Positions 1 through 21,935 are shown, counted from the stretch's first letter. The stretch: 64,000 nucleotides of DNA from Hirundichthys speculiger (GCA_018398805.1 JAGFBZ010001584.1:62001-126000); one strand, 5' to 3'. Notes: generated by a model not told the origin, from the sequence alone. A program made the numbers and translations.

Positions 1-2587
1 CTTTTGTAAAGCTGTAAACTGCACAGATGAAAAAGATTGCTGAACCTTTTCACAGATTTCATTTCATTTTATGCACCTGGATACTACAGCCAGCAGAGCC
101 ATCACAGACGAAGAAGAATCTACGTGTTTGTGTTTTGATATCTTTGCCATTTGCATGGTTTATCTCCTCTTCTGTTTCCTTCAGAAACGTCTGGCTCTGC
201 CCCAATCCCGAGGTCTTGCCCCGATAATTTTTTATCTTCGGCCTTTCAGGGATGAGACAACATCTGTCTCTGGTCACTATTTACACGCTCTTTCACCATA
301 AAGTACTCCGAGTCACACATGCACCCATAGACAAACACACACACATCCTCCTTCTATCTCATGCCTAATTCAAACCTGCCTTATGAGTCCCCTGACAGAT
401 CCACACAAAGTCAGCTCAGCACATGCACACAGACATTCAATCACTGGAAAGCAGCGCGGGACACATATAAATCCATCTTGTAAAGCATCTTCCAGACTGT
501 TCCCAATGTGAATGAGATGTCCCAAAGCCTTGTGCTGTTATCTGGCCCCTTCAAAGGCAAGAATGTGATCTATGATCCCTTAATTGTTGTAGTGGGAGGT
601 TTTATAAGCACATTGCGGATAAGCTAAAAGAACAAATAAATCCAGCAGCTTGTTGCTTGCTTATAAATCCTCACATTTTGTCTTATTTCTCTGATTGCAA
701 TCGTGGCGTCTTCTGGATTCGGGATCTGGATAAATACACCTTTAAAAAAAAGCCTCTTTGTAAGTCAACATAACCTAGATTTATAATGTATGAAAGGGTG
801 CACAGCGACCATCAAAAGGCACGCTTTGAAAAATATTCCCTTACAAACTTCTAAGTGTGATTTGACCTCAGTCTGAATGGTTGCCATTTACTCTGTTTCT
901 TTATGCTGCCATGAGGGTATAGAATATAACTCACTATCAAGTTTGGCCAGTCCTGGCAGGTCTGTTGTCCGTGCCTTCTCTCCACAGTAGCTGGTTAGCC
1001 ATGTCTGACATCTGTGGCTCCCTGCTGTCAGGGTGCATGCCAGGCTGAATAATGCGCCAGGGCGACTCTGTTAACGAAGATATTTGCTACTCTGCTCTGC
1101 CTCTTCTCATTTTTTGCCCTCTGATGTGCTGCAAACGATTCCTGAAAACACCTGAAAATCTGTTCTCAGGCTGAATTTAAACGCAACTGACTTAAAGACA
1201 CAATAAGGAGTTTGTATTATTGATGAAAAGAAGAACATTATCAACCAGACCTGTAATTCACCCAACTTACCAGCCTGAATAAAATAATTTCAACTTGATG
1301 CTTCTATTAATTGCAAATGAACATGAGCTCAACGTCATGTCAACATCTTCAAGCTGTCATTTTAGGTTTCTTGAAGCTCTAACTTATGCTGTAGAAGCGT
1401 GCCTATAATGAGCTATTAAACTGGTTGACACGTTGAGAAGCTGCAGAATAAATCAATAAGACCTTCTTCAGGATGTTTGTTTCAAATCCAATGTGAGATT
1501 ATTATTATTATTATTATTATTTATCACTAATTGGGGACACCAGCGTTTCCACCTCTGGTGATAACTGTGAAAGATCATCAGATTGTATTTTTGATTTGAT
1601 ACACAGCTGGTTGAGGGAATAGATTAATTGAGTTTAGCTATGCCTGGATCTGTTTTGTAGGATTTATCATTATCTTTAATCATCTTTATTTATAATTATC
1701 TTTTTAACAGGGACATTTTTGGCTGATTAACATTAAGGTGACATGTATCAGCAGCCTCTGTCACATAGCGATCGCGGTACAGAAATGTACTGGAAATTCC
1801 GTCTTTATTCCACCTCTTCTATCCAACTGCGTATTCCCACTGATCCCACAAAGGCACAGTGTTGCTACCCAGTCTGTGCTTTGATAAAACATTCATTCAG
1901 CATTCAGTGTTGTTTTTTTTTGCTCAACCCGTATCTCAGCCATCCCTGCAATGCGCTGACGGATATCATCGTCTGTGTGGAGTTGTGCCCCTGTTACGCT
2001 TTTCTGGATCACCCATTCTCACATTACTCATTCCACCCCTGTCAGGCATCTGTTACGACCTCTCAGGCCGGTACAGTGGCGTAACAGAGGAAGAAGTTAC
2101 GCTGTGCACTCTCCATGTATTTCACACAGCATAGTAAAGCAGAATAAAGGCACGACAGAGGTAGAACAAGCTGCCTGCGGGAATAAGACTGGACAGGTTT
2201 ATACAACAAATGGTTTCTAGAAATGTTAAACTCTGGCAGTTAGACTGAGCTCTGCTCAGCTATATGAGAAATGTTTGACTCTATTTGGAGTGCAGCTGTA
2301 AATTCACTTTTAAGCTTTACTCTTACTGCTAGCTTCAGCACTGAAATGAAATTCTGTGATTGAAGATGATGTGAAATGTTTTTTTTAAGGAACTAGTGGA
2401 GAAAAAAGAATCACTCATATTCAACAGGACCCAAAAATGAATGCTGCAATAACATTACATCATATCTGCTGGATCTGTTAATAGTCAGCAGTTGCAAGCT
2501 CCTGTTTGTCCCGTAGACTCGAATCAAAAGTAATAAACCCTTTGAGGTTCAGCCATCGGTTTGTAAACTGGTGTATTTAAGTTTTAC
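1..2587. other. Upstream flank, no gene seen
   Basis: Mostly unique AT-rich DNA with a short (TTA)n at 1499-1521. The stretch 530-700 looks constrained. The stretch 1745-2200 is richer in GC and has repeated gttacgc/gcgtaac strings, which suggests an old non-autonomous transposon, though I could not find its ends. No supportable exon. Confidence 0.5.
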
Positions 2588-2591
2588 ATTT

Positions 2592-3062
2592 GGCTACACC
2601 TAGGGGTGCATGATATTGGATGTTAGCTGACATCCGCTACGCCGATATTTCTGAAACAACATTTTTGCAGATTGCAGATGCTGATATAATCCACCTCTGC
2701 TTCAGATGAAGTACTTAATACTGACATTACATCAACATTCATTTATGATGCTCTCATCATCATGGTGATGGGACTGATGCAAACACATTCTCATAGCAGA
2801 TGAAGAAAATTACTGCAGCTTACTGCAACTTACGTGTAAATTGCAGAGGTTTGTGAGTGATGCGTTTTGGCCGGGGTTGGTCATGGTCATACTTTCTGTC
2901 TCCATTAAGAGAGCTGACAAGCGGCTGCTGATAGCTTTTTTCTACAGGAGCCTTTTTCTCTTGCTTTGTCTTTACAAATTGCCAGTTGTGGCCAGGATCA
3001 TGGCGTGCTTTGCGGAAGAATTAATAAATATCAGCAATATGCAGATGCCGATGTTTCATTTT
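2592..3062. mobile_element. Remnant of a hAT-like non-autonomous DNA transposon
   Basis: Starts taggggtgcatgatattgg. It carries the repeated gatatt/gccgatat strings that mark a common fish element family, including near the right side (atcagcaatatgcagatgcc, about 3031-3050). The right terminus is degraded, so the end is approximate. No transposase frame. Confidence 0.5.
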
Positions 3063-3069
3063 TTTTTTT

Positions 3070-6000
3070 TTTGAAGTTTTAATCTGCTGATTTCACTGCT
3101 GATTCCTAGCTACACCATGTATGTATTGTTGGAGACTGTGGAATTCATTGAATTCATTGCTGCTGATTAGAAAAAAAATATTTTGAGTACATATCCTTTA
3201 AATATAATGTACACCACACCTGAGGTTTACTTTACAATGTAAAGTGCATGATGCCGAGGGGCTCCCTGACAGCGTGGAAAATAATTTCCACCCTTACCTC
3301 CACCGCAGGCTCCTGACCCCTGGCTGACCTGTGGGTCAGCAGCATGGGTGTTAATGTTCACTCTTGCCAGGGTCGGACCCAGCATCTTTATTTTATGACA
3401 CAGTAGAAGGGCCCTGACTGGGGAGCGTGGCCTCAACGCATTGACCCCCCAAATGCAAAGAAAGAAGGCTACTGAGCAGTAAAGGCCTTTTTCTTATCTT
3501 CAGCAGTGTAGCGACTCAGGTCTGCATCAGATCTTCAGTGCAGAAATTGAACACCATCAATGCTCTGATGAATTTTCCAAACTTCATCGACCCCTGATGG
3601 CCAAAGATAAAGAATTAGAAAATTGTTTCAAAACAACTTTTCCTGCAAATGTTGTCATACACTTTCTCATGTTTTTCCCTTTCAATTTTGGTGTGACCAA
3701 TAGTACAGGATTAAATTCAGCATGTAATTTTAGGTTGTATGTTTGGCTTACTTCATTTCAATACAATTCAAATCCCTACTGTTGCCGAATGAGAAATTTG
3801 GTTAGCAAGCAAGGCTTATAAAACACGACAAGCCACAGCATTGTGTACGATGCAAACACGCAATAAAAACACTGGAGACTGTTGAGGTATGTGCAAGTGC
3901 TGTTTTGCATTTGCCGCCATGCTGTGATGAAGAGCTAAAAAAGAAAAAGAAAGACAAGAAATTTCAAGGGTTGATAGAAGTTGATTTCATTTTTTTCTTT
4001 TTATACAAGCATTCAAATATAAGTAGATTTCCACTTGTGGTTAAATGCTTGCGTAAATGCACATTTGCATTTGTTTGAACATGATGGTAAGAATGTGTGT
4101 CTACATGGGAAGCAGCGCTGTGCTCGCGTCACTCGGCAGAGAATCTGTCGGCCCCATTTCCTATTCCGCTCAATTTCAGCAAGAATCTCAGTAATCCCAC
4201 TGAAGAGCTGCAGTTCTCCCACAGTGACATCCCATAATGGCACTAACAGCAAAGTGGTGGGCACCCAGTTACGACTCCCAGGATCTATTCGGTGCACGTT
4301 CCCAATCCCCCAACCTGTCTGTATGCAAACAGAGCCCCCTCAGAGGAGAACACTGATCTGGCAGCCTTTCACTGAGTCCTGTGTAGACATATTTAATGCC
4401 TCAATAACCACTGCTCAAGACAGAGTGATGAACGCCAGGGGCTTTCATTACCACGGGAGCTTTTTTTTCTGCATCTGGGTGTCTGTGTGTGTTAGAGACC
4501 AAAAAAACCTAAATATGTACCTAAAAAAAATGTGACTAAGTAAACATTTTGCCATAGCACCATGATTGAGAATGTTAAGCCTTTAATTTTTTTCTTTTTT
4601 TTTTTTTAAAGAAAAAATGTAAATGGTACCTTCCTCTCAAAACATGTGGTCTACTGATTTGCTCTCATAAATTAACACAACCAGCCCACATACAGACCTT
4701 GCAGCCTTGCATTTTTTTTCTTTTCATTTTCATTTTTCAGCTTGCATGTTCAGAATCAGATTGTACTGAAGCACCAATTCAGTTGTACTTTTTTGTTATC
4801 AGCATTGTAATCACCTGGATAATATTAATGGCAATGATAATGAAAAGAGATTTAATCGGAATAAAACATATTTAAAAAATCAAACATTGAAGATATTATT
4901 GCTGATTAAAAATTAACAAAGCCAATTCTTCCCTTTTTTTTCTCTTTAAACACATCAATCATATTTTTAATGCAAAAAAAAAAAAAACATTTTTGCAAAT
5001 AACATCTAATTAACTTTACAAAAAGAAAAGCTCAAGCATAAACTGCATGTTTGTTCAACATACAGCGTAACACCTGGTGGTGGGGATTTTTCATGGTTTC
5101 AGCTGTGATTCTGTTCTGTCAGTTCCAATCAAGTAATCTTTTACAATGTTGCTTCAACATTTAAGAATATGTCTAATTCAGTTCAAATTGTTTTTCTTCC
5201 TTTGTCTTAATTTCATCACCTGTTCCCATCTGATCTCGCACCAGCCTCAATTCTGAGCTAACTGAGGCCCCATAAAGAAGAATAGAAGGAAATAAGAAAA
5301 AACAGTATTTAAGAGGATTGCTGTTAATGTTGCGCAGCCTTGTTCCCCAGTAACACCAGTGTTGGGGAGGTGCAAGAGTTCAGGATCACAGCATCAGTGC
5401 TGCATGTTACAGGGTTCTGGTGAATGTCTAATGTTAGATGATGCAGAAGCATTGTCTGACATTTAAACAGATATGGACAGAAATGCATATATATAAATGA
5501 GAAAAGAGAAATACAATGGGAAACCATTTCTCTTCCAGGACAAATTGGGCTGTTTTTCTAATTTATGTCACAAAGGAAGCCGTCAACCTTTAGACGCATG
5601 TCTGTGGGCTGTTTCTGTTTTTCTTCCACTTTTCTTCTCACTTTCCCCCAGACACTCATCATCCAGAGAAAGACCAAGAGTTCATGCAAAGATCAATGTG
5701 TCTGCACAGGAAACTGTGCAATGTTAATCACAACTTTAATTTGGGCTGAATTAGCATTTTGATGAACTTGCAGGGCTGACTCTTGTACTCTAAGCACCTT
5801 CAAACGCAGCTCGTACAGAAGAAATGGCAGTGTGGTTAATTAACACTCACACACAGCAGATGGGCTCAGTGAAGGGCCTGGCAGAAGGAAACACAGAGAG
5901 CCAGAGTTTGTATTTAAAAAAAAAAAAAGAAAGCCACTCTCGATGGGAAAAAGGAATACAAAATAAAATCTGAAACCAACTGTCTTCCTAATCAGCATTT

Positions 6001-6560
6001 CAGTCTTTTAAATAAAGAGCACAAAGAGTCAGTGATAGCTTTCAAAAAAAAAACACAACTGGCACATCTTTGAAACATGGAGTCTGTTTACATATGCCCA
6101 GCCGTTTCAATCTCTGAGCACAGAGTGGAACTCAACATGGTGCCCAGCTCTCATTGCCTTTCACTCGCCCCGTCAAATCTTCTCGCAACACATTTACAAT
6201 GATTATTTATTGTATTTCTTTTTTTGCTGTTGTTTTAACATCTTATTATCATATTGTTTTCTCTTTTATGTTCAAGTGCATTCTTTATGTCTCCTCCAGC
6301 TTTCTCATTCCTGGTACGTAATGCACGGAGACACCAGAAATGAAGTTATCTGTATGTGTAACGTTAAATGTAAGTTCATAAAGTTGCTATCAAAGCCATC
6401 GGAGGAGATACGAGAACAGGAAGACGCGGAGCTGGGATAACGAAAAATGTGAATCTCTGTTAATGATAACATAAAAAACACACACAGATATCTAAAACAA
6501 AGAATTTGATTTATTCAGAGGATAGAGCTCTAGAAAGTTACTCGATCAAAGCTTCTGTGG
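3070..6560. other. Intergenic, no gene seen
   Basis: AT-rich with A- and T-runs (4592-4608, 4974-4987, 5917-5928). 4100-4470 is notably less AT-rich and gives the longest open frame outside the known genes (4035-4535 +), but that frame has no recognisable domain. It reads better as possible conserved non-coding DNA. Confidence 0.6.
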
Positions 6561-6572
6561 ACCTGAGACACC

Positions 6573-6745
6573 AGACAGCTCACCGGGTTGAGCAGGTGAC
6601 CTATGAACAGAGGCTATGGTCCTTCTGTGATGGTTGCAGGTTTGACTCCCAGCCTGTGGCCTTTTGCTGCATGTCTTCTAGCTTTCCTGTCTGTAAATGT
6701 TTGAATAATAAAGGTCACTTCCTCTAGAAAAAACAACAACAACGA
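6573..6745 (+). mobile_element. tRNA-derived SINE, copy 1
   Basis: The tRNA-like head has an A-box-like agctcaccggg and a B-box ggtttgactcc (6639-6649). It is followed by a body (cagcctgtggccttttgctgc...) and a short A-rich (aac)n tail. The same family recurs at 49335-49510. Confidence 0.8.
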
Positions 6746-6833
6746 ACATATATGCTTATAAGGTCATCAAAGAACTACTATCTCCATTTCATGAACAATT
6801 GTTTGCTGACCTATAGGGTTTAAAATACCATAT

Positions 6834-7110
6834 AATTGGGCGGTAGCGGCTTGGTGGTCCCTGGTTCAGCTCGAGCTTTTCTCGGCGGTTTGCGTTCCCT
6901 GGCGACGTGTTCAGGGGCATACCTCTGCCTTGTGCCTAAAGACAGCTTGCAATTTTCTGTCCAATTTGTTTTTATCAGTTCACAACAAAACCCATCTCAA
7001 AGCAATTTACACCGGAAAAAAAAAAAAGTTCAATACCGCCCAACCAGGGACAATCCAATACAGTTCAGTTACATTCCAGTTCAATCCAATCCATCCCAGT
7101 AAAGTCCAGA
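6834..7110. repeat. Degenerate repeat with (TTCAA)-like tail
   Basis: A GC-richer block is followed by an A-run and a decayed tract built on ccaat/cagtt pentamers (7046-7106). It resembles the pure array at 56133-56575. Confidence 0.4.
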
Positions 7111-8230
7111 TTAAAAGCTGGATGAATCTTTTTAAGCATGGGAAAGATGAGGAAAACATACTGGCAGGTTATGTCGATTTCAGAATTGGTTAAGTTTTTG
7201 GCCCTAACCTTCTAATCAATTTGTGTTTTCATTTTTCATCTTAAGAAACCACTGATACAAATCATCCTGATGTTTTTCATCTTGCCATTTTATGTTCCTT
7301 GGAGCATGGGCCTCGGCCATCTTGTCAAATCAATGAGCAAACAAGTCCATCTTTGGAAGTAGATTGTTCAGAAATATATTACGTGGACCTTTAGGAAGAC
7401 CCAAGTTTGACCCAGATGTGAGAAACAATTATTTTTCACTGAGTTTTGCCCTTAGAAGTTGTGTTTCCTTGAATACAACTTGATTTTTTTTGGGGTCGGG
7501 GCTTAAGACATTCATTAATTCATTCATTAACTTTTTTTAGCTCACTAGTTTTTTTGGTAACCACGTATATACGAATAAAACTACAAATCAGGAAATTCAC
7601 ATAGAAAGAAAGAAAGATGTTTCCTGCATTGTCTGTGAACTTAATTTCATTTGATAATATACATTTCTATACATAAACACATTTTTACCTTTTAGACCTG
7701 CAACACAATTTAAAAATACAGGTTGGGAAGAGGTCAATTTAGAGCAGAGAAAAGGAAAAAAGCAATATTGATGTAATTTCAAAGCTTTAATGTCAGTAGG
7801 GGATTCCAAAGATGACTTGTTACAAAAACAATGAACGACTGAGACTCTGAAGAGCAAAGATGAGCAGGAGATCACAATCTTATGAGCAAATTTGAGGGAA
7901 AAAAAATCATTAAGATGTGATAAACAGAATTCCTTAAAGAAAAATAATTTTGAATATTTCTCTTTCTGCAATGTGTATCATTAAATGAGTCAAAGCATGT
8001 GAAGGAATTTCAGAGTATAAAAGGGCAAGTGTGTGAGCCTAAGGTGGACACCTGTGATCTTTGATCTCTCATATGGTACTGCATCAGGAGACCTCTTTGA
8101 TCAATTGCTGACATAACCACATGCACAGCAGATTACTGGAACCTTTTAAAGTACAGAGTTACCTTCACAAATGCCATTTCAAACTTGACTGTGAAAAAAA
8201 GAAGCCTCATGTTCACCTTGTCCAAAGGTG
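7111..8230. other. Intergenic, no gene seen
   Basis: AT-rich unique sequence with no supported exon, RNA gene or clear repeat. Confidence 0.6.
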
Positions 8231-8495
8231 GTAGTTGACATATCTGGGCTCTGAAGCAACTGGGACAGACCACTGCGCAGTGGGAAGATGTACTGTGCTC
8301 AAAAGCATCAATATACTAGGTCTTACTTGGAAATAAAACAGACACTACTGTGCTGTAAATCAAAGACAAAAAAGGACCATCCATGCTGTTATCAGCAGCA
8401 AGTCCAAAAGTCAGTCTGTGATGGTATGAGGTTGTAGCAGTGTCCTTGGCAATGAGCTTCACACTTCCATGGTGGCAGTGTTAATGCAGAAAAGT
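8230..8495 (+). mobile_element. Fragment of a Tc1-like transposase
   Basis: Around 8370-8480 the decayed translation matches the middle of fish Tc1-like transposases (DHPCCYQQ..., QKS, SVCDGM...). Stops and gaps interrupt it. It is an old, inactive fragment; the ends cannot be placed. A related fragment lies at 53440-53860. Confidence 0.5.
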
Positions 8496-8695
8496 AAACT
8501 GACTGCATTTATAAAGTGCTTTTCTAATGCTGTAAATGACTCGAATCACTATGAGTCTATCCAGAGCTTTTTCCATCATACACACAATCACACTCTGATA
8601 AATGAACCAGAAGCAATGTGGTTGTCCAAGCAGAAGTTGTCCAAGAAGCAGTGTCTTGTCCAAGGACACTTTGAAATGTAAACTACAAGGCAAAC
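8495..8695 (+). repeat. Dispersed fish repeat (tttataaagtgcttttcta ... tgtccaaggacac)
   Basis: A diverged copy of a repeat common in fish genomes. Its ends are gcatttataaagtgctttt and tcttgtccaaggacacttt. No coding content. Confidence 0.6.
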
Positions 8696-11200
8696 CACTG
8701 GCTTTCCAATAGATAGACGACTGCAGCCCTGCTCATTTTGCCCGTTTGCAACATGAGGTACGAGGAAAAAGAGACACCAAAAGTACTTTAGGAACACTAA
8801 TGGGTGACATCACGGAGGGTTTGTCCAGTTCTTCTAATACAGTCTAATTTCTGTACCGGCAAAGAGTTGGTGCCTCACACACAAATTTTGTTAAACCATT
8901 CTTTGCACACTTGAAAAAGAAAGAATTTGTTTGGGGAGACACTGGCACTGAACCAGCCCTGAAACTGCCTGATATTAACAGAGACACCTATAAGGATAGA
9001 TTTCACTCTGCTCCATGTCTGGAAGAGCTGATAAAAAATTAAAAAAAATAGTTAAAGCAGCATATTTCTCATCAAGCACAACTGAGAGTCTGACTTCCTC
9101 CTTTCACCTCCTTCACACTTTTTACTTGAAACCTTTTTATACATAACCTTCACTAAACACCCCCCACCCCCACATGCCCCTTAATTTTTTTTTCTCATGC
9201 TGGGGAGAAATTTCAGACCTGGCCTCCCGTGGAGAAGAATGATTTGTAAAAACACAATAAAAATGGAAAGATGGGGGAAGAGGGTGGTGGTGAAGGAGGG
9301 CTTGAAAGGACAGCAGAGTGAGCTCCCCTGTTGTGATGGCCTGTGGCGGGGCATTAACAGGATGTCCAGGCAGAGCAAATCTTCCATCAGCCACTCGGAG
9401 CTCATGTTCTGAGAGAACTTCTGTATCCCAGAAGGCCTGTCAGTCACTGCAGAACAGCCACTGATGAAATGATGCTGTCTTACTGCATCCCTTTTAAATG
9501 TTGTCTGCAAAAATGTATAAGGTTAGATCAATTATTGATTTGATTATCTATATATATATATATATTTGCATTGCAAAAGATGAACATTAACCATTTTTTG
9601 TGAAATTAATAGAGCCAATAGGGTTTCAATGGCAAGATTTTTGGTGAGAATATGCTGTTTAGATCAAAGAGGAGGAATGCAGAAACCCTTTGTTTAGTTT
9701 AAAAGGGAAACCTGAGAGCGCTGCACCATCACAGGGGCTGTATCTAATTGCCAATTTGGTGTTTTTACCTGCCATAAATGAGAAAATAATAGAAAAGTGT
9801 GGCCTTTTAGGGCTGATTTTGAGTCTCATAGAAGCCATTTAGGTAGACATCAGTCTCTCTGTGGTGAAGCCCCACCCATCCCCAAACACAAAAGGAGGAA
9901 GACGGAGATATATGTGCTCCCAGGCAGCTGAAGAGTCTCCAATTAAGGCAGGATGCAGCATCAGTTTAAGGGCTAATTATTTGCGTAATGAGCTCGCCGT
10001 GATGCGTCCGCGCCCCTAACACCGAGTCCCGCTACTCTAACCACCTTCCACCCCCCCACAGCCTCTCTCCTCCACCTTCAACCCCCCCTCCTCCCCCGTC
10101 CATCTGAGCGCCCGGTAGCTAATTAAAAAACTACATGCTCCACGGCGCTTTCATCTGATTCACAACATGGAAACCAATCCTTGTCTAAACGCGCCTCGAC
10201 AGACGGAAGACCCTTTGCAGGAACTCTCCAAGTGTAAACTGTGTTGCTTCACTTCTCTTTGGAAAAAAATAAAAAAAATTAAACATCTTCAAAACGAAAC
10301 AGGTTAACTTGACGAAAGGGCAAGTTAGAGTTCTCATCTGGTCCATTTGTGTTCCAGGTGCAAGACATCATGTCAATTCGAGCTCGAGATTGCTGTTTCA
10401 AATTTAAATAAAGTGCAGAATTTAAAGGCCATTTACTCTATAGCCTGAGGAGGATGTGAACCTATGCAAAGTTTTTTTTTTTTTTCACCACAGAGCCAGT
10501 CAGTTAATTAACAATGATTAAAGCAGGAAATCCGTGTTTTGCTCCAATGTGAACGTTTCAGGATAATTAAGTATACGCTCAAGTAGATATGACTATGATT
10601 GTAATGATACTAAGAGGACAGAAGAGAAAGATTTAAAGAGTGTTAATGACAAGGAGCAGGAAGAGCTTGACTGAAGAATCAGCTGATATTTCAAAACAGT
10701 GATGCTCTTTTTATTTGGTCATTTCCTGACGTGTTTGGCTTTTCACCTGATGAAAATTTAGCCGCTCTTCACTGAAATTGGATGCTTGTTTGTCAAATTA
10801 AAATATTTTTATTTATTTATTTAGTGTCCAGGTGAGTTGTTGGACTAATCATTTCTAAACGAAAACCAAAACATTTTATAAATTAATTTAAACTGAGGAA
10901 AATACGATCTCTCAGTATATAAGGCAATTTAATAATTTGTGATTGCTCCACAGATGAGAAAATAAACATGTTTTTTTTCTCTCTTTTCTTTTCTTTGTGT
11001 GTTTCCTATGTAGGAATGTCCAGCGGAGGTGTTTCATTCTTTTATTTAGCCTCTCCCCCGCGGAATATTCCCCTGCTATACAAGCTATTTCATACGGATT
11101 TATTTATCTATTTCAGCTTGATCCATCATCTCCACGCTAATGACAAAAACACAAACAAGATCACATTTAAGCTCACTTCGCGCACGACCAAGTGTCCTGC
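8696..11200. other. Proximal upstream flank of sim1, no gene seen
   Basis: Holds a short TA tract (9548-9566) and a C-rich stretch (10040-10110). A non-repetitive block at 9690-10010 looks constrained (homeodomain-like aattaaggc, gctaattatttgcgtaatg). Likely sim1 regulatory DNA. Confidence 0.5.
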
Positions 11201-11238
11201 ATACCTCGCTTGACCAAACTGACGCCCACGGTCACTGT

Positions 11239-11430
11239 CCAATCACGTAGCGAGTTCGAACTCTTCCATCCAATCAGAGCGAGGGAGCGCCACCAGGTGG
11301 GCGGGCCTTGAGCCGCTCGGTGAGGGACGTTGAGGTAGCTGAGGAGAGGCAGTTTGTTGGGCACGATTGCCACTCGTTGCGCGTCCTTATAATTTGGAGA
11401 GGTGTATGCAGCGCACGGCCCGCTCGCCTT
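11239..11430 (+). promoter_or_regulatory. Putative sim1 core promoter
   Basis: This CpG-richer stretch carries two CCAAT boxes (11239-11243 and 11270-11274), a GC-rich GGGCGGG and a TATA-like TATAAT at 11388-11393. That would place a start site near 11415-11425. A CTCF-like motif overlapping an E-box lies at 11290-11304. The distance to the first coding ATG and the leader structure fit. The start site is inferred, not shown. Confidence 0.55.
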
Positions 11431-11503
11431 TCCAGGTGGAAATCCAGGAGGAGCTGAGAGCGATTTTTTAACTGGGACGACTGCTGAACCCGGTTCAGGA
11501 CAG
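11420..11503 (+). other. Possible non-coding first exon of sim1
   Basis: A good donor (acag|gtgaaa) ends at 11503, downstream of the TATA-like box. A good acceptor (tttccttgcag) ends at 12332 before the coding exon. Together they suggest a spliced 5' leader with an intron of about 830 bp. An unspliced leader cannot be excluded. Confidence 0.35.
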
Positions 11504-12219
11504 GTGAAATTCCCAGTAGGCTGCGTTTAAGGCCACGGGATCGATCCAGATGTAGGGAAAATCCAGCGTGACCGTTCGGGTAGGAATGCTGCACATATAT
11601 CTCTATATAGATATGTCACCTATATTGCTGTACGTGCCTTATATCATGATTTTTTTTTTTTTTTTACTTTATTTTAACGTGAAGTAAGTTTCTTCAAACG
11701 CAGATACACACGTTTCGTGAATGATGTTGGATCAGAACTAATTAACCCAACACTCCAACACCGATCAGAACCATCACGGCTTGTTTTATCCCTCTGAAAT
11801 GATAGAAATGTGGTTTCGTCTCTAACTTTGAGTGAGAGGAGGCATAGAGGTGGGTTAAATGTCTGAAGATGGAGGTGCAGGCTGTGGGCCTTTACAAGTT
11901 TTCGAGCTAGCTTTATAAAAGCAAATAATGCTGACATCCAAAACCAGAACACATGAAACGAATGTCTGTTTTTGTTTGTTTGTTTTGTAAAAATAATCTC
12001 AGTGTCTGCAGGGACTTCCCTTGATGCTGCTATTTCTTCAAAGGCTTATGAGGAATTTCGTTTTTAATTATATTGATGATAAAAGCTGAGCATGTATTGA
12101 CTAATTTTTATAAATGCATATGAATTTTAAACTCTTGTTTAGACTTTTATCCGACCTGGTGGCCTGCATCACATCAAACGAGACAAAGGATGCTCAGTGA
12201 GAACTGCTGGAATCTGTCC

Positions 12220-12220
<1 letters not shown>

Positions 12221-12304
<84 letters not shown>
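12221..12304. repeat. A-run plus (TA)n microsatellite beside the sim1 leader acceptor
   Basis: About 32 consecutive A residues pass into about 26 TA units, ending roughly 28 bp before the acceptor at 12332. It lies where a branch point would be expected, and is likely polymorphic in length. Confidence 0.9.
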
Positions 12305-12306
<2 letters not shown>

Positions 12307-12335
12307 ACAAAAAAAATGTAATTTCCTTGCAGGTC

Positions 12336-12371
12336 ATGGATGAAGGCCAACGGCTGCACCGAGGAGTTTAA
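12336..12371 (+). other. Upstream ORF 1 in sim1 leader (11 codons plus stop)
   Basis: An ATG in strong context (G at -3, G at +4) lies just after the predicted leader acceptor and opens an 11-residue frame ending TAA. It precedes the sim1 ATG by 240 nt. It could lower translation of the main frame. Function is inferred. Confidence 0.5.
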
Positions 12372-12386
12372 CCGACAACCAGCTGA

Positions 12387-21167
<8,781 letters not shown>

Positions 21168-21935
21168 CGATATCTGGTGCAGATACGTCCAGCTGTCTAA
21201 ATGTGGGTGTTGCGGTTGGTTTTGAGGTATTTGTGAACATCACTGACCAGGTGCTTGATGCAAAAGGCAAGACAATGACAAAAAGGAAACAAGGCACTTG
21301 CATTGGACTGATGTTCCTTTTGTCATCCGTTCAGCACTACTTGTGTATGTCTGGCCTTTGTATTATCTCATTCTCTTTTCTTTAACATCAGAGGATGATT
21401 TTCCATGACTCAGAGGAACTAATGTTTAGGTACTGATATTTGATATCCCACCAGACACTGAGGAGGAGGTTAGATCTATTACATAGGAAACATTGTGTTA
21501 TTTTAATGGTGGTGAACTGGATTACCCTCCCACCAAATGCTGGTTAAACATCAAACAAGTGTTTCTGTCCCATTCCTCTCACGCACCATTGGCCATACGA
21601 GTTAATCTGTCTTGGATGTGATTTCCAAATGCTGTCAGAGAATGGGTTTTTCCATTGTGCTTTTACCTGAAAACTCCATTGCACAAAACATAATGTTTCA
21701 CACGTAAAGTGCAACATTGGAAAGACAAAGAGAAAAGTGTTTCACTATTGTAAGATTTCAATGTTTCCTAGTATTTATTTGTCAGTGGGATGTTTTCTGT
21801 ATGTCATTTTTTTTTCTGTCCAAGTAGAGTATTTTACTGGTGCCATTAAATTATTTTGTTGGTGTTTGGATCACACCATTATTACAATATTAGACAAAAA
21901 AAAAAAAAAATAAAGTGGATTAACAGAAAGAAGAA
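21168..21935 (+). other. sim1 3' UTR with poly(A) signal
   Basis: Non-coding sequence follows the stop. The first canonical AATAAA is at 21909-21914, right after an A-run, giving a 3' UTR of about 0.76 kb. Further downstream signals could extend the transcript. Confidence 0.6.

Noticed and set aside
4035..4535. 166-codon open frame on + strand
   Set aside because: No domain, no splice support, low-complexity end; more likely chance or conserved non-coding DNA.
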